Shown here in pieces: positions 1 to 7,537 of a DNA stretch of 64,000 nt. Location: the NCBI RefSeq assembly GCF_013085255.1, contig NZ_JABFCX010000002.1:1540501-1604500 (forward strand), read 5' to 3'. Origin of the DNA: Parvularcula mediterranea (GTDB taxonomy: Bacteria; Pseudomonadota; Alphaproteobacteria; Caulobacterales; Parvularculaceae). Below the pieces are notes generated by a model. The model ran no database searches and had not been told where the DNA came from. It saw only the letters and a list, made by a program, of their open reading frames with translations. Position numbers and translations under genes: made by a program. The stretch's first letter is position 1; every line of letters begins with the position of its first letter.

Positions 1-5
1 CGCCG

Positions 6-434
6 ATGATCAGGGTCTTTCTGCCGCTCGTTCTTGCGCTCGTCGCCTATGCAGGCCCTTGGACGGGAGCGGGCGAAGGCCAGGTCTACGGCTATGATCT
101 CGCCGAGACGACGAAGGACTGCTTCCTCGATCTCAACCCGAGCTTCACCGGCGAGTGCGCGCCGACGGGTAGCCTCAGGGACCGTCTCGTCACCTACACC
201 GTGATCGGAGGAGCCATCGCCGCCGTCCTCTCGGTCTTTGGCCTCCTGCCTCTCATCGGCAGGCTCACGAGCCTCGTCGTGCTGATCGTCGGGGCTGCTG
301 GCGCGGTCGCAGCGGTCCTGACCCTGCTTGAAAGCAGCGCCCAGCTCATGGGCTGGGGCGCATGGGGGAGCCTTGCGGCAGGGGTCGCCTGCATTGCTGG
401 TGGGCTCGACGGCCTCCGCGGAGGCAGGGACTAG
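6..434 (+). CDS. hypothetical membrane protein, about four TM segments
   Basis: I do not recognise the family. The 142-residue product opens with a hydrophobic stretch (about residues 3-18, possibly a signal anchor). A polar segment with two Cys (about 39 and 51) follows, then three hydrophobic segments (about 61-83, 86-108 and 114-136), and it ends GLRGGRD. This suggests a small inner-membrane protein with one periplasmic loop. The ATG lies only five bases inside the window, so an upstream operon partner cannot be excluded. Its TAG stop overlaps the hemF stop on the other strand by four bases (shared CTAG). Function unknown. Confidence 0.55.
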   Translation: MIRVFLPLVLALVAYAGPWTGAGEGQVYGYDLAETTKDCFLDLNPSFTGECAPTGSLRDRLVTYTVIGGAIAAVLSVFGLLPLIGRLTSLVVLIVGAAGAVAAVLTLLESSAQLMGWGAWGSLAAGVACIAGGLDGLRGGRD

Positions 435-1303
435 CGCGAGCGCCAGGTCGCCACAGGCGGCAGGCTCGACAGGATCGACTTCACATTGCCTCCGGTCTTG
501 AGCCCAAAGGTCGTGCCGCGATCGTAGAGCAGGTTGAACTCCGCATACCGGCCGCGCTGAAACATCTGCTCCTCGCGCTCATCATCCGTCCACGGCTGGT
601 CCATCCGCTTGGCGACAAGGGCAGGGTAGGCGGCGAGGAACTGCTCGCCCGTCGCCTTGGTGAAGGCGAAGTCCGCCTCCCAGTCACCCGTGTTCAGCCG
701 GTCGTAGAAGATGCCGCCGATGCCCCGGGGCTCGTCCCGGTGGGGCAGCCAGAAGTAGGTGTCGCACCACTCCTTGAACCGTGGATAGTCGCCTGACGCG
801 CTGGCCGCGCAGGCTTTCTCCATGGCCTCATGGAAAAAGACCGAATCGTCGTGCTCTTGCGTTCGATAGGCTGACAGCATCGGGTTGAGGTCTCCGCCGC
901 CGCCGAACCACTGCTTCGACGTGACCACCATCCGGGTGTTCATGTGCGCGGCAGGGGCATGGGGGTTGCGGGTGTGGGCAATCAAGCTGACCCCGCAGGC
1001 CCAGAAGCGCGGGTCCTCTTCAGCACCGGGGATCTGCGCCCGGAACTCCTCGGAAAACTCTCCGTGCACTTCGGAGAAATGGATGCCAGCCTTCTCGAAG
1101 ACCCGGCCTTCGATGAGGCCCATGCGGCCGCCGCCTTGCTCAGGACCGCGCTCCCATTCCTCGAGCTCGAATCGCCCGGGCTCCATCCCGTCATAGAGAT
1201 CGCCGCCATCGTCCTCGAGCTTCTCGAAGGCTGCGATGAGCTGCTCCTGAAGAGAGCGGAACCACTGGCTGGCGCGAGATTTCTGAAGGTCGAGGTCTGT
1301 CAT
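431..1303 (-). CDS. hemF: oxygen-dependent coproporphyrinogen III oxidase (HemF)
   Basis: Converts coproporphyrinogen III to protoporphyrinogen IX by oxidative decarboxylation in haem synthesis; cytosolic homodimer in known members. The 290-residue length fits the family. Visible family signatures are the [15 protein letters not shown] segment, [19 protein letters not shown], and the C-terminal [10 protein letters not shown]...GLKTGGN...SLPP block. The reading frame stays open 25 codons further upstream, but the ATG at 1303 gives the normal N-terminus (MTDLDLQK). It is divergent from petA, so haem synthesis and a haem-protein complex flank one 377-base gap. Confidence 0.96.
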   Translation of the reverse strand: MTDLDLQKSRASQWFRSLQEQLIAAFEKLEDDGGDLYDGMEPGRFELEEWERGPEQGGGRMGLIEGRVFEKAGIHFSEVHGEFSEEFRAQIPGAEEDPRFWACGVSLIAHTRNPHAPAAHMNTRMVVTSKQWFGGGGDLNPMLSAYRTQEHDDSVFFHEAMEKACAASASGDYPRFKEWCDTYFWLPHRDEPRGIGGIFYDRLNTGDWEADFAFTKATGEQFLAAYPALVAKRMDQPWTDDEREEQMFQRGRYAEFNLLYDRGTTFGLKTGGNVKSILSSLPPVATWRSR

Positions 1304-1530
1304 GGCGGGACGGGTAGGGGAGACCCTGAAGCACCACAACTCAGGAATGTCTCGTATGCAGCCGAGGCCGCAGACCACCTTTGACGCAGGCGCCGCGCCT
1401 CCAAATGAACAGCTGAGCTCTTACCTGAAGCATGCTCGTCAGGGACTGCGGGTTTTATGGGGTTCAGCGAGGCCGAGGCGCACAGGCGAGACGCCGGATC
1501 ATTTTGCCTTCTGGCCCTAAGTTCACCGCA

Positions 1531-1545
1531 ATATCTGGCAGATAT
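1531..1545. promoter_or_regulatory. hyphenated palindrome in the hemF-petA intergenic gap
   Basis: The 377-base gap between the divergent hemF and petA starts (1304-1680) holds no convincing gene. Its clearest structure is this palindrome: atatctg, one base, then cagatat, i.e. 7-base perfect arms. It lies 136 bases before the petA ATG and 228 bases before the hemF start. Such symmetry is typical of a dimeric regulator site, but I cannot match it to a known regulator. It is not the Fnr-type TTGAT-N4-ATCAA box. Low confidence as a functional operator. Confidence 0.3.
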
Positions 1546-1680
1546 GTCATCCCGGAGCGCGGGTCGCGCGACCACCCGGCACATTTACAAAAGGGCGGCA
1601 ATCCCGCACCTGCACACTAGACCTCGCGGGCGCTTCGTGGCACCTGCGGCAGGAAAATTTAGAAGGTATTGTAGGCAACG

Positions 1681-2307
1681 ATGAGTTCCACGACCGAAGA
1701 CCAGGGCGAACTGATCAACCAGCACCGGCCGAAAGGCGACTGGGTCCAGCCCGACTCGAACGAACCCACCAAGCGTGAGTTCATTCACCTGCTCGCAGCA
1801 GGCACCGCGGCGGCGGCAGGCGCAGGGATCGTGATCCCGCTCGTCAGCCAGCTCGCACCCGATGCCGCCGTCCGCGCGCTCGCCCAAAAAGAGGTCAGCG
1901 TGGCTGGCGTCGAGCCGGGTCAGGCCGTGAAGACGATCTGGCAGGGCAAGCCTGTGTTCATCCGCCGCCTGACGGAAGACGAGCAGGCCACCGACGACGG
2001 CGTGGCGATGGCGACCCTGAAGGACGCCCAGGCCCGCAACGACAATATCGGCACCGCCGATGCGACCCTCGAGAACCGCATCCAGCAGGGCGGCTTTGTC
2101 GTCGTCCTCGGCGTCTGCACCCACCTTGGCTGTGTTCCGCTTGGCACCGAGACCGGCGAGAACCGCGGCGACTTCGGCGGCTGGTTCTGCCCCTGCCACG
2201 GTTCGCACTACGACAGCCTAGGCCGTATCCGTAAGGGCCCAGCGCCGACGAACCTCCCGGTTCCGCCGCTCGAGTTCCTGTCCGAAACCAACATCCGACT
2301 GGGGTAA
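1681..2307 (+). CDS. petA: ubiquinol-cytochrome c reductase iron-sulfur (Rieske) subunit
   Basis: Rieske [2Fe-2S] subunit of the cytochrome bc1 complex, taking electrons from ubiquinol at the Qo site on the periplasmic side. The 208-residue protein has a charged N-terminus, then one TM anchor (about 36-58) preceded by KREF, which resembles a Tat-type uncleaved anchor. The cluster boxes are CTHLGC (Cys126, His128, Cys131) and CPCHGS (Cys150, Cys152, His153). tatABC lies about 53 kb away in the window. The gene is first of petABC, three bases before petB. The Shine-Dalgarno sequence is weak (agaagg about 12 bases upstream of ATG). Confidence 0.97.
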   Translation: MSSTTEDQGELINQHRPKGDWVQPDSNEPTKREFIHLLAAGTAAAAGAGIVIPLVSQLAPDAAVRALAQKEVSVAGVEPGQAVKTIWQGKPVFIRRLTEDEQATDDGVAMATLKDAQARNDNIGTADATLENRIQQGGFVVVLGVCTHLGCVPLGTETGENRGDFGGWFCPCHGSHYDSLGRIRKGPAPTNLPVPPLEFLSETNIRLG

Positions 2308-2310
2308 CGC

Positions 2311-3627
2311 ATGTCCCATCAAAGCACTTACAACCCGCAGACCGGGGTCGAGAAATGGGTGGATGAGCGTCTGCCCATCGTCCGCCTCGGCTATGACAGC
2401 TTCGTCGATTTCCCGACGCCCAAGAACCTGAACTACTGGTACACCTTCGGCGGCATCCTCGCGATCTGCCTGATGGTTCAGATCGTCTCCGGTGTCGTCC
2501 TCGCCATGCACTACACGGCGCATGTCGATTATGCCTTCCTGTCGGTCGAGCACATCATGCGCGACGTGAACTATGGCTGGCTGATGCGCTACACGCACGC
2601 GAACGGCGCCTCGATGTTCTTCATCGCGGTCTATGCCCACATCGCGCGCGGCTTCTACTACGGCTCCTACAAGGCGCCCCGTGAGATCCTCTGGATCCTC
2701 GGCGTGGTCATCTTCCTCCTGATGATGGCAACCGCGTTCATGGGCTACGTTCTCCCCTGGGGTCAGATGAGCTTCTGGGGCGCGACGGTTATCACCTCGC
2801 TCTTCTCGGCGATCCCGGTGATCGGTGACCCGATCAAGACGCTCCTCTGGGGCGGCTTCTCGGTCGACAACCCGACGCTCAACCGCTTCTACGCGCTGCA
2901 CTACCTGCTGCCGTTCCTCATTGCAGGTGCTGTGATCCTGCACATCTGGGCGCTGCACGTGCCGGGCAACAACAACCCGTCCGGCGTCGATGTGAAGGAC
3001 GTGAAGAAGGACACGCTGCCGTTCCACCCGTACTACACGGTGAAAGATGGCTTCGCGATCGTCGTCTTCCTGCTGCTCTTCGCGGCGTTCGTCTTCTACA
3101 TGCCGAACGCGCTTGGGCACCCGGACAACTATATCGAAGCCGATCCTCTGGTGACACCTGCGCACATCGTGCCCGAATGGTACTTCCTGCCGTTCTACGC
3201 GATCCTGCGGGCGATCGACTTCAACTTCCTCTTCATCGACTCCAAGCTCGGCGGCGTTATCGCGATGTTTGGCTCGATCCTGATCTGGTTCGTCGTGCCG
3301 TGGCTTGACCGTTCGAAGGTGCGCTCGATGCGCTACCGTCCGATCGCGAAGCAGTTCTTCTGGGCCCTGATGGTTGCTTTCTTCGGCCTCGGCTGGCTCG
3401 GCGCTCAACCGGCGGAAGGCATCTATGTCGTCTTCGCCAAGATCCTGACGCTCTACTACTTCGCCTACTTCCTGGTGATCCTGCCGGTCCTGTCGGTCAC
3501 GGAGAAACCATTGCCGCTGCCCAAGTCGATTGCCGACGCGGTGCTCAGCGACAAAGCGAAGAAGGGCAAGGCGAAGAGCCCGGCTCCCATTACCGCAGGC
3601 GGCGCACAGCCGGCTCCGGCGGAGTAA
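2311..3627 (+). CDS. petB: cytochrome b of the bc1 complex
   Basis: Membrane di-haem subunit carrying the Qo and Qi quinone sites. The 438 residues include about eight TM segments. Two His pairs, each spaced 14 residues (His96/His110 and His197/His211), fit the ligands of the two b haems. The Qo-site PEWY motif is present ([13 protein letters not shown]). The C-terminal tail is Lys/Ala/Pro-rich ([11 protein letters not shown]) and looks like a short cytosolic extension. It sits three bases after petA and two bases before petC, so a single petABC transcript is expected. Confidence 0.98.
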   Translation: MSHQSTYNPQTGVEKWVDERLPIVRLGYDSFVDFPTPKNLNYWYTFGGILAICLMVQIVSGVVLAMHYTAHVDYAFLSVEHIMRDVNYGWLMRYTHANGASMFFIAVYAHIARGFYYGSYKAPREILWILGVVIFLLMMATAFMGYVLPWGQMSFWGATVITSLFSAIPVIGDPIKTLLWGGFSVDNPTLNRFYALHYLLPFLIAGAVILHIWALHVPGNNNPSGVDVKDVKKDTLPFHPYYTVKDGFAIVVFLLLFAAFVFYMPNALGHPDNYIEADPLVTPAHIVPEWYFLPFYAILRAIDFNFLFIDSKLGGVIAMFGSILIWFVVPWLDRSKVRSMRYRPIAKQFFWALMVAFFGLGWLGAQPAEGIYVVFAKILTLYYFAYFLVILPVLSVTEKPLPLPKSIADAVLSDKAKKGKAKSPAPITAGGAQPAPAE

Positions 3628-3629
3628 GA

Positions 3630-4592
3630 ATGATGATGAAGAAGCTCCTCACCGCTGCCGCTCTTGCGGCAGCCATCCTCCCCGGTGCCGCCTCTGCTGC
3701 TGGCGTTGCCAAGGAACCCAAGTCCAAGGAGTGGTATTGGGACGGCCCGTTTGGTCACTATGACCGCGACAGCCTCCAGCGCGGCTTCCAGGTCTACCGC
3801 GAGGTCTGCGCGGCCTGTCACTCGATGAAGCTGATCGCCTTCCGTCACCTCGGTGACCCGGCCGGTCCGTTCTACCTCGAAGAGTGCCCGGTCGAGCTTG
3901 GCCTGCCTGATTCCACCGACTGTTCCGACCCGGCCCAGAACCCGATCGTGAAGTCCCTCGCGGCTGAATACACGATCACCGATGGCCCTGACGAAGCAGG
4001 CGACATGTTCGAGCGTCCAGGCCTGCCCGCTGACTATCTGCCTTCGCCGTATGCGAACGTGCAGCAGGCAGCTTCGGCCAATGGCGGCGCCTATCCGCCG
4101 GACATGAGCCTCCTCGTGAAGGCCCGCGTCAACGGCGCGAACTACATCTACAGCCTGCTGACGGGTTATCCGGAGAAAGACCTCAAGACGATCGAGGTCC
4201 CGGGTGGTCAGTACTACAATCCTTACTATCCCGGCGACACGCTCAGCCTGATGAAGCCTGAGTACATCGACGAGAACGGTGAGATCATCGAAGACGCCGT
4301 GCGCGCTGCGGAAGACCCGAAATACGTCTCCTCCGACGGCCACATCTACGGCGGTGCCTTCAAGATGAAGTCTCCGCTCACGGACGGCATCGTCACCTAT
4401 GAAGACGGCACCGAAGAGACGATCGAGCAGTACGCTAAGGACGTGGTGAGCTACCTCGCCTGGGCCGCTGAGCCGAAGCTCGACGAGCGCAAGGGCATGG
4501 GCACCTTCGTCATGGCCTACCTCTTCATCTTCGCAGGCATCACGTATGCCTCGTACCGCCAGATCTGGAGCTCGGCGAACATCGAGCACTAA
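3630..4592 (+). CDS. petC: cytochrome c1 of the bc1 complex
   Basis: Periplasmic mono-haem subunit that passes electrons from the Rieske protein to cytochrome c; anchored by a C-terminal helix (about 292-310). A signal peptide is clear (MMMKKLLTAAALAAA...ASA). The haem motif is CAACH (Cys60, Cys63, His64), and the likely axial Met is Met246 in GGAFKM. Two further Cys (86 and 98) in an acidic loop could form a disulfide. About 38 residues, rich in Glu/Asp, separate NPYYPG from the Met-ligand segment, longer than in mitochondrial c1. It ends petABC and is followed by an intrinsic terminator. Confidence 0.96.
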   Translation: MMMKKLLTAAALAAAILPGAASAAGVAKEPKSKEWYWDGPFGHYDRDSLQRGFQVYREVCAACHSMKLIAFRHLGDPAGPFYLEECPVELGLPDSTDCSDPAQNPIVKSLAAEYTITDGPDEAGDMFERPGLPADYLPSPYANVQQAASANGGAYPPDMSLLVKARVNGANYIYSLLTGYPEKDLKTIEVPGGQYYNPYYPGDTLSLMKPEYIDENGEIIEDAVRAAEDPKYVSSDGHIYGGAFKMKSPLTDGIVTYEDGTEETIEQYAKDVVSYLAWAAEPKLDERKGMGTFVMAYLFIFAGITYASYRQIWSSANIEH

Positions 4593-4614
4593 GCTCTCTC
4601 TGGATTTCCTTTTG

Positions 4615-4648
4615 AAAAGCCGCCGCCCCTCGGGTCGGCGGCTTTTTT
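4615..4648 (+). terminator. intrinsic terminator of petABC
   Basis: Perfect 8-base stem (agccgccg at 4618-4625 with cggcggct at 4636-4643) and a 10-base loop. An A-run precedes the stem and a run of six T follows it. It starts 23 bases after the petC stop and would end the petABC transcript. Confidence 0.9.
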
Positions 4649-4650
4649 CG

Positions 4651-4712
4651 TGATGGATCCTGGACTTGATCCAGGACCTATCAAAAAAACAAAGCGCGCG
4701 AAGCGCACCCAA
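4651..4712. repeat. bipartite palindromic repeat, copy 1
   Basis: The core is tcctgga-cttga-tccagga (4658-4676), a 7-base inverted repeat. A spacer and a second box gcgcgcgaagcgc (about 4697-4709) follow. Two more copies, facing each other, lie at about 26740-26880. The element sits directly downstream of the petC terminator and upstream of mtnP. Related small palindromic repeats are scattered through many alphaproteobacterial genomes; function is unknown. Confidence 0.7.
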
Positions 4713-4749
4713 CCCTGCTACCGCACGCGAAACACCCGAGGAGCACCCC

Positions 4750-5628
4750 ATGACCGACACACGCGAAACCTGCCTCGCCATCTTCGGCGGCTCCGGCATC
4801 TACGAGATGCCCGGCCTGACGATTGAGGACGAGCGCGATGTCGAGACCCCGTGGGGCAAGCCCTCAGCACCCGTCACGGTCGGCAGGCTGAACGGCGTCC
4901 GCGTTCTCTTCCTCTCCCGCCATGGCAAGGGCCACTCGATCCCGCCGTCAGACCTCAACGCCCGCGCCAACGTCGCGGCAGCGAAGATGCTCGGCGCGAC
5001 CGATATGCTCAGCCTCTCCGCCTGCGGATCGTTCCGGGAGGAGCTCGCGCCCGGCCACTTCGTCGCCGTCGATCAGTTCGTTGACCGCACGAAGGGACGC
5101 ACACCGAGCTTCTTCGAGACAGGCTGCGTCGCCCACGTCTCCATAGCCCACCCGGTCTGCTCGCGCCTCTCGGAGGAAGCCGCCCAGGCCGCCGAAGCCG
5201 CAGGTGCCAAGGTGCATCGCGGGGGCACCTACCTCGTCATGGAAGGCCCGCAATTCTCGACCAAAGCTGAGAGCGAGCTCTACCGCTCATGGGGCATGGA
5301 TGTGATCGGCATGACGGCGATGCCCGAAGCCAAGCTCGCCCGTGAGGCAGAGCTTCCCTACGCCATCCTCGCCATGGTCACCGACTATGACTGCTGGCAC
5401 GAAGACAACGGCGCCGTGGACGTGGCGTCAGTCCTCGCCATCCTCGGCCAGAACCGTGACAAGGGCCATAAGACCGTCGGCGAGATCACCAAGATGATCG
5501 GTACCGAGAGGACACCGAGCCCTGACGGCATCGACACCTGCCTCGACTACGCCATCGTGACCGCGCCCGAAGCGCGCGACCCGAAGGCCGTCGAAAAGCT
5601 CAAAGCCATTGCGGGCAGGGTGCTCTGA
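4750..5628 (+). CDS. mtnP: S-methyl-5'-thioadenosine phosphorylase
   Basis: Phosphorolyses 5'-methylthioadenosine to adenine and methylthioribose-1-phosphate (polyamine by-product recycling, methionine salvage). The 292-residue protein shows PNP/MTAP family hallmarks: IFGGSGIYEMPG at the N-terminus, SRHGKGHSIPPS (phosphate site), ACGSFREELAPG, the substrate loop MEGPQFSTKAES, and GMTAMPEAKLA...VTDYDCWHE. The open frame extends 28 codons upstream into the palindromic repeat. The ATG at 4750, with gagga eight bases before it, gives the family N-terminus. It stands alone, with a convergent neighbour six bases after its stop. Confidence 0.93.
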   Translation: MTDTRETCLAIFGGSGIYEMPGLTIEDERDVETPWGKPSAPVTVGRLNGVRVLFLSRHGKGHSIPPSDLNARANVAAAKMLGATDMLSLSACGSFREELAPGHFVAVDQFVDRTKGRTPSFFETGCVAHVSIAHPVCSRLSEEAAQAAEAAGAKVHRGGTYLVMEGPQFSTKAESELYRSWGMDVIGMTAMPEAKLAREAELPYAILAMVTDYDCWHEDNGAVDVASVLAILGQNRDKGHKTVGEITKMIGTERTPSPDGIDTCLDYAIVTAPEARDPKAVEKLKAIAGRVL

Positions 5629-5634
5629 GAAAAA

Positions 5635-6087
5635 TCAGTGGCCTGAGTGACCGCCGCCGCTGCGGAGGGGATCCTTGACCTCAATCGGAAGGGTCTCCAC
5701 CCGGCCGCTGGCGAAGGTCAGGGTCACGTCCCGCGTCTCACCCGCTTCGAAACCGCCGCCGAGACCGAACAGCATCAGGTGGTTGCTGCCTGGCTTGAGA
5801 ATTAGCGTCTCGCCGGCAGCCACGTCATAGCCCTCGACTTGGCGCATCTTCATGACGCCGTTCTCGTCGAGGACAGTATGCAGCTCGACCCGGTCCACCC
5901 CTTCGATCGTCGCGGAGACGAGGCGGTCATCCTGATCGCTGGTCACGGAAAGGTACGCCGCAGACATGTCGGCTCCCGGCGCTGGCAGCCTGATGAAGCT
6001 CTCGACCGTACCTGACGTGGCGTCGCCATCCACTCCGCACGAAGTGAGGGCGAGGCTGGCGAGGAGAGCGGTCACGAAGCTGCGCAT
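5635..6087 (-). CDS. PCu(A)C copper chaperone lipoprotein
   Basis: Periplasmic copper chaperone of the PCu(A)C type, which delivers Cu(I) toward the CuA site of cytochrome oxidase. The 150-residue protein begins with a lipoprotein signal ending LTSC (lipidated Cys about 17). The copper site pattern is visible: His of ELHTV, Met pair in VMKMR, and the HLM triad (His-x-Met) in NHLMLFGL. A His-containing tail (GGGHSGH) could also bind metal. It overlaps nothing and is divergent from the DUF3126 gene. Its nearness to the bc1 operon fits a respiratory theme, but no oxidase genes are in the window. Confidence 0.88.
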   Translation of the reverse strand: MRSFVTALLASLALTSCGVDGDATSGTVESFIRLPAPGADMSAAYLSVTSDQDDRLVSATIEGVDRVELHTVLDENGVMKMRQVEGYDVAAGETLILKPGSNHLMLFGLGGGFEAGETRDVTLTFASGRVETLPIEVKDPLRSGGGHSGH

Positions 6088-6140
6088 GGGGATACCTTTT
6101 CGATCCTGAACTTGACGCGGGGCTTAGGAGGAAGCACTCC

Positions 6141-6395
6141 ATGGGCCAAGACAAGAACACGCGGATGACCATGAACGATCAAGAACGTAATCTCCTCCAG
6201 ACCTTCCTGCGCGGCCGTTTCAACACCCAGGACCTCACCGTCCGGGGCCGCCCCAACAAGGAAGACAGCTCCGAAGTCTATATCGGTGAGGAGTTCATCG
6301 GCGTTCTGACCCGCGATGATGAGGACGAGGACCTGTCCTACGACTTCCACATGGCGATCCTCGACGTCGATCTCGAGCCCGTTGGCAACGCCTGA
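6141..6395 (+). CDS. DUF3126 family protein
   Basis: A short alphaproteobacterial protein of unknown function. The 84 residues carry the family core: a helix (NLLQTFLRGRF), a middle strand region with RPNKEDSSEVYIGEEFIGVLTRD, and the C-terminal DFHMAILDVDLE. There is no signal peptide or TM segment, so it is probably cytosolic. In-frame Met codons at residues 1, 9 and 11 leave the start uncertain; the one at 6171 (MNDQER) gives the length closest to my memory of the family. The next gene begins inside its last codons, so translation is probably coupled. Confidence 0.85.
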   Translation: MGQDKNTRMTMNDQERNLLQTFLRGRFNTQDLTVRGRPNKEDSSEVYIGEEFIGVLTRDDEDEDLSYDFHMAILDVDLEPVGNA

Positions 6396-7017
6396 GCTTA
6401 GAGACGAGCTGATCGGCGCGCTCTCGGCGTGTCGCCACTGCGAGAGGGAGGGTCTCATTCCCGAGGCCCGGCCCATCTTCCAGCTGCCCGAAGGCGCGCG
6501 GATCGGCATCTTCAGCCAGGCGCCGGGCAATCTCGCCCATCAGGGCGGCAAGCCCTTCCTCGATCCCTCAGGCGTCCGGCTGCGCCAATGGCTGGGTGTC
6601 GACGAGGCCCAATTCTATGACAGCGGCCGCTTCGCCATCGCGCCGATGGCCTTCTGCTTCCCCGGCTATGACGGCACCGGAAAGACAGGGAAGGGCGGTG
6701 ACCTGCCTCCGCCCAAGGTCTGCGCCGAGATTTGGCGCAAACGGGTGCTCGGACTTCTTGAAGGGACCCTCGAAGTCGCCCTCTTGGTGGGCAGCTATTC
6801 CCAGGATTGGCACCTCGGAAAGGCGAAACGGAAGACCCTCACCGAGACAGTCCGTGCGTGGCGCGACTATCCAAGAGAGCCTGCTACGGGGGCCAAGCTC
6901 TATGTCCTGCCCCATCCCAGCTGGCGCAACACGGCATGGCTCCGGAAGAACCCCTGGTTCGAAGAGGACATCGTGCCGGAAATCCAGGCCGACATCCAAA
7001 AAGCCCTGCGTGACTGA
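6382..7017 (+). CDS. uracil-DNA glycosylase superfamily protein
   Basis: A UDG-fold protein (COG1573-like group), probably acting on damaged bases in DNA, though substrate is not certain. Family motifs are FSQAPGN near the N-terminus (the glycosylase motif usually GQAPG), PFLDPSGVRLRQWLG, and near the C-terminus the HPSWRN motif, matching the HPS-type motif 2. Four Cys at the start (CRHCE plus later Cys) do not form the full Fe-S set of family 4. The first ATG in frame (6316) would overlap DUF3126 by 80 bases. A TTG at 6382 overlaps it by only 14 bases and starts just before the conserved region; the start is tentative. Confidence 0.8.
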   Translation: MATPELRDELIGALSACRHCEREGLIPEARPIFQLPEGARIGIFSQAPGNLAHQGGKPFLDPSGVRLRQWLGVDEAQFYDSGRFAIAPMAFCFPGYDGTGKTGKGGDLPPPKVCAEIWRKRVLGLLEGTLEVALLVGSYSQDWHLGKAKRKTLTETVRAWRDYPREPATGAKLYVLPHPSWRNTAWLRKNPWFEEDIVPEIQADIQKALRD

Positions 7018-7024
7018 GCGCACG

Positions 7025-7060
7025 AAAAAGCCGGGCCGCATGACGCGGGCCCGGCTCTTC
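7025..7060. terminator. bidirectional intrinsic terminator
   Basis: Hairpin with 9-base arms (agccgggcc 7029-7037, ggcccggct 7048-7056) between two convergent genes. The A-run at 7025-7029 supplies a U-tract for the minus-strand transcript, and tcttc follows on the plus side. It probably serves both the UDG gene and the acidic membrane protein. Confidence 0.75.
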
Positions 7061-7081
7061 AGACGCTAGTCCTGTCCGCGA

Positions 7082-7414
7082 TTAGCGGTTCGGTTCGTCG
7101 TTTTCGTCGACATCGACATCAGCGTCGACGTCTGCATCAACGTCAACATTGAGGCCTTCGTCGTCCATGACTTCAGTCTCTTCGCCATCAGCGTCGTCTT
7201 CCGGAACGTCAACACTGACAGTCGGGACTTCAACGGTGACTTCCTTCATGCCTGCGTCAACTTCGGGGCCGCGAACTTCGACTTCGGGAAGCTCGACGTC
7301 ACCCTGGACTTCGACTTCAGGAATCTCACCGCCTTCAATGTCGGTGTCGAAGAGCCAAGTGTAGCCAAGGAAGGCCAGCACAACGACCACGACAGCAGCA
7401 ACAATCTTACCCAT
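7082..7414 (-). CDS. small membrane-anchored acidic repeat protein
   Basis: Family not recognised. The 110-residue product has one N-terminal TM segment (about 4-20, IVAAVVVVVLAFLGYTWLF), then a very acidic domain with short repeats. These are VEVQGDVELPEVEVRGPEV-like Glu/Val repeats in the middle and DVDADVDADVDVD at the C-terminus. The repeats suggest a calcium- or cation-binding, beta-rich or disordered periplasmic tail. The ATG at 7414 gives the TM N-terminus; the frame is open 12 codons further upstream. It lies 123 bases downstream of the ABC exporter gene on the same strand and has a terminator after it. Confidence 0.7.
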   Translation of the reverse strand: MGKIVAAVVVVVLAFLGYTWLFDTDIEGGEIPEVEVQGDVELPEVEVRGPEVDAGMKEVTVEVPTVSVDVPEDDADGEETEVMDDEGLNVDVDADVDADVDVDENDEPNR

Positions 7415-7537
7415 GACAATACCCTTTCGCGTTGTCTGACCCTCTAACACGGACTTTAGGGTCTAGTTCGTTCCATTGCGGCGGCGACGCAGAAAACGGG
7501 AACTTTGCGACTCAATGTGAGCTTTGTTGCAAATGGC

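Noticed and set aside
2218-4799. Two long minus-strand frames across petB and petC
   Set aside because: Mirror frames of conserved respiratory genes, without ribosome sites or domains.
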